Below, piece after piece: positions 62,062-64,000 of a stretch of DNA of 64,000 nt. The notes under the pieces were generated by a model. It was given only the letters and a program-made list of their open reading frames with translations. It was not told the DNA's origin and did no database searches. The position numbers were made by a program, and so were the translations under genes. The number at the start of each line of letters is the position of its first letter. The first letter of the stretch is position 1. This DNA comes from Microlunatus lacustris (GTDB lineage: Bacteria; Actinomycetota; Actinomycetes; Propionibacteriales; Propionibacteriaceae): assembly GCA_039527025.1 (NCBI GenBank), contig BAAAJN010000004.1, positions 186,001-250,000 of the forward strand, read 5' to 3'.

Positions 62062-63441
62062 TCAGGCCAAGATCGTCCACGGCTGCTCGAGCAGGCCCGT
62101 GAGCGTCTGCAGGAACCGTGCCGCCAGAGCTCCGTCGATGATCCTGTGGTCAGCGGCGAGCGAGAGGCGCATCCGGTGCCGGATGGCCACGCCATCCCCG
62201 ACCGCGACCGGCTCCCGCACCGTCGCTCCGACCGCCAGGATCGCGCCTTGCGGCGGGTTGATGATCGCGGTGAACTGCTCGACGCCGAACATGCCCAGAT
62301 TGCTGATCGTGAACGTCCCACCCGACATCTGCTCAGGTGTCAGCTTGCGCGCGTTGGCCGACGCCACCAGGCGCCTGGTCTCCAGCCCGATGTCCGTCAC
62401 GGTCTTGCGATCTGCATCGTCGATGACCGGGACCACCAACCCCGTCCGCGACGCCACGGCAACACCGACGTGGACCCGCCGGTGGACGAACATCGTCGCA
62501 GCGTCGTTCGACCGGAAGCTCGCGTTGACGTGAGGATGTGCGCGCAGAGCTAGAGCGCACGCGCGGACCAGGATGTCGTTGACGCTGACCTTCTCGCGGT
62601 CGGCGGCCTGCAGACGTTGGTTGAGCTCTGCCCGCATCTGCACGAGCTCCTCGACGTCGGCGACAGCGGTGACGACGAAGTGCGGCACGTCCCGTGAGCT
62701 GTCGCTGAGACGGTGGGCGATGACCCGGCGGACGGAGTCGAACGGCACCTCCTCCGGTTCGCGGCGGTCGTGGACGGGCGAGGCCTGCCTCGAGAGTTGT
62801 CCGACGGGGACGTCGGTCGCGACGGCGAAGTCCGGAGCCACTTCTCGAGCGGCGGGTCCGGCGCTCTCCCCCACGACAGGCTGCACACCGGTGACGAGCA
62901 GGCGCTCCACGTCGGCGCGGATGATGCGACCTCCCGGACCGGAACCAGCGATCTCGTCCAGCACGAGACGGTGCTCCCTCGCGAAGCGGCGAACCAGCGG
63001 GGTGGCCAGGAGCCGGTCCGGTCGTCGAGTCCATGCCGCATCGGACACCGGTTCGTCATGAGCAGGTCGATCGGGAACGGGCTGGTCCGCGGCGGGCTGA
63101 GCAGAGGTGGGCCGGGCAAGGGCGGGCTGCGCAGCGGATTCCTGCTCATCGGCGCCACCGGCCACCCCGTCCGTGGCCGCTTCCTCTGGCGACGGTGCCA
63201 TTTCCCCCGGCTCCAGGAGCTCGGCGATCACCGTCCCGATGGCGACCCGTTCGCCTTCCTCGACCAGGACTCTGGACAGGACACCCGACTCGTAGGCCTC
63301 GAACTCCATCACCGCCTTGTCGGTTTCGATGTCCACGAGCGCTTCGCCGGCCTCGACGGTGTCCCCTGGCCGCTTGAGCCAGTTGAGGACCACGCCCTCC
63401 TCCATCGTGTCGGACAGCCGCGGCATGGTGATGTCAATCAT
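62062..63441 (-). CDS. dihydrolipoamide acyltransferase (E2) of a 2-oxoacid dehydrogenase complex
   Basis: 459 aa. Lipoyl domain residues 1-75 (lipoyl Lys in DIETDKAVMEFEAY), an Ala/Pro linker, an E1/E3-binding domain about 145-185 (TPLVRRFAREHRLVLDEIAGSGPGGRI) and an acyltransferase core with FVVTAVADVEEL, GGTFTISNLGMFGVEQFTAI and the active-site SLAADHRIIDGALAARFL. Moves acyl groups to CoA; pyruvate or acetoin is the likely substrate. ATG 63441 has GGGGG upstream and overlaps the E1-beta stop by 8 bases. Confidence 0.92.
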   Translation of the reverse strand: MIDITMPRLSDTMEEGVVLNWLKRPGDTVEAGEALVDIETDKAVMEFEAYESGVLSRVLVEEGERVAIGTVIAELLEPGEMAPSPEEAATDGVAGGADEQESAAQPALARPTSAQPAADQPVPDRPAHDEPVSDAAWTRRPDRLLATPLVRRFAREHRLVLDEIAGSGPGGRIIRADVERLLVTGVQPVVGESAGPAAREVAPDFAVATDVPVGQLSRQASPVHDRREPEEVPFDSVRRVIAHRLSDSSRDVPHFVVTAVADVEELVQMRAELNQRLQAADREKVSVNDILVRACALALRAHPHVNASFRSNDAATMFVHRRVHVGVAVASRTGLVVPVIDDADRKTVTDIGLETRRLVASANARKLTPEQMSGGTFTISNLGMFGVEQFTAIINPPQGAILAVGATVREPVAVGDGVAIRHRMRLSLAADHRIIDGALAARFLQTLTGLLEQPWTILA

Positions 63442-64000
63442 GGTGTCCCCCTGCAGAGGTGCGGTGGCCCACCGCTGCGAGCGTGGCCCGGATGGCGTCC
63501 ACGACGTCCTGACGCGACGGCAGGGCGGCACTCTCCAGGGGTTTCGAGTAGGGCAGCGGCACCTCAGCCATGGCGACGCGACGAACGGGCGCGTCTAGGT
63601 GGTCGAAGGCGCCGTCCGATATCGTGGCGGCGATCTCAGCGCCGATGCCGTAGGTCAACCAGTCGTCCTCCAGCACCACTGCTGCATGGGTCTTCTTCAC
63701 CGATTCCACGACGGTCTCTCGATCCAGCGGGCGGAGGCTGCGCAGGTCGATCACCTCGACGTCCAGCCCGTCACTCTCCGCCAGCTCCTCGGCGACCTCG
63801 AGGGCGACCATGGCCATGCGGGAGTAGCCGATCACGGTCAGATCGCGTCCAGGGCGAGTGACCTTCGCCCTACCGATCGTGGCCGCAGGGAGGTCGTCAG
63901 GCACCTCTCCCTTGGTGTTGTACAGAGCCAGGTTCTCGAGGAAGAGGACGGGATCGTCGTCCTGGATCGCGGCGAGCAGCAGCGCTCGCGCGTCGGCGGG
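63434..64000 (-). CDS. 2-oxoacid dehydrogenase E1 beta subunit, C-terminal part (cut by window edge)
   Basis: The frame is open to the window end; 188 codons of the 3' part are present. LLLAAIQDDDPVLFLENLALY leads into the transketolase C-domain: GRDLTVIGYSRMAMVALEVAEEL, VEVIDLRSLRPLDRETVVESV, THAAVVLEDDWLTYGIGAEIAA, and VPLPYSKPLESAALPS, matching pyruvate/acetoin dehydrogenase beta chains. Its ATG lies outside. It is upstream partner of E2, and E1-alpha is expected beyond the edge. Confidence 0.92.
   Translation of the reverse strand, partial: PADARALLLAAIQDDDPVLFLENLALYNTKGEVPDDLPAATIGRAKVTRPGRDLTVIGYSRMAMVALEVAEELAESDGLDVEVIDLRSLRPLDRETVVESVKKTHAAVVLEDDWLTYGIGAEIAATISDGAFDHLDAPVRRVAMAEVPLPYSKPLESAALPSRQDVVDAIRATLAAVGHRTSAGGHHD

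Noticed and set aside
62504..62535. CCTCACG-N15-GGTC inside the E2 gene
   Set aside because: Internal to a coding region, wrong spacer, and not before any start. It shows that loose matches occur by chance.

Overview
The window is about 73% G+C by eye, uses many GTG and TTG starts and 4-base ATGA/GTGA gene overlaps, and carries rbpA, a separate lnt-ppm1 pair, PIG-L and ECF41 sigma genes. This fits a high-G+C actinomycete; Geodermatophilaceae is my inference, not a search result.

Layout. (1) 0.2-14.6 kb is housekeeping: pdxY, a degenerate EAL-DICT protein, a PGPGW membrane protein, GDPD, a UMF1-type MFS transporter, rbpA, then a reverse-strand operon lrp-amidohydrolase-lnt-ppm1-fxsA, then forward-strand 5'-3' exonuclease, a pabB-pabC fusion and aroQ. 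(2) 14.6-34.9 kb is a cell-surface polymer locus. It holds a flippase-like protein, several glycosyltransferases, a DUF2304 protein, methyltransferases, two adjacent giant proteins each with two CDP-glycerol/ribitol phosphotransferase (TagF-like) modules, a TagE-like glycosyltransferase, a pyruvyltransferase-GT8 fusion, and a cytidylyltransferase-reductase fusion that should make CDP-ribitol. Together they suggest a wall-teichoic-acid-like glycan carrying sugar and pyruvate substituents. (3) 34.9-42.3 kb: secreted EEP-family nuclease, DUF2231 protein, UdgX, GH15 enzyme and a large Pro/Glu-repeat protein. (4) 42.57-46.68 kb: a small integrated element in a tRNA-Pro(GGG) gene with 44-bp identical att repeats, a tyrosine integrase, a rolling-circle Rep and remnants, but no transfer gene. 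(5) 46.7-51.1 kb: PIG-L deacetylase, PQQ-type sugar dehydrogenase lipoprotein, an internally deleted NADH dehydrogenase gene and an orphan cytochrome b. (6) 51.6-61.7 kb: two paralogous ECF41 sigma factors among redox genes. (7) 62.1-64 kb: E2 and partial E1-beta of a 2-oxoacid (pyruvate/acetoin) dehydrogenase.

The most interesting signal is a candidate ECF41 regulon. A motif CCTCACA-N16-GGTC (one mismatch allowed in the -35) sits 21-46 bases upstream of both sigma genes and of five further transcription units: the ndh remnant plus cytochrome b, an FAD/NAD oxidoreductase, an SdhA-like flavoprotein, a CrtC/AttH-like lipocalin protein and a small CxxC protein. A looser N15 copy precedes an epimerase gene. 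The spacing and TCACA core match the ECF41 promoter as I recall it (TGTCACA-N16-CGTC). The cytochrome b in this set keeps the two low-potential heme ligands but has Gln and Arg where both high-potential heme ligands should be, so this may be a rewired redox module.
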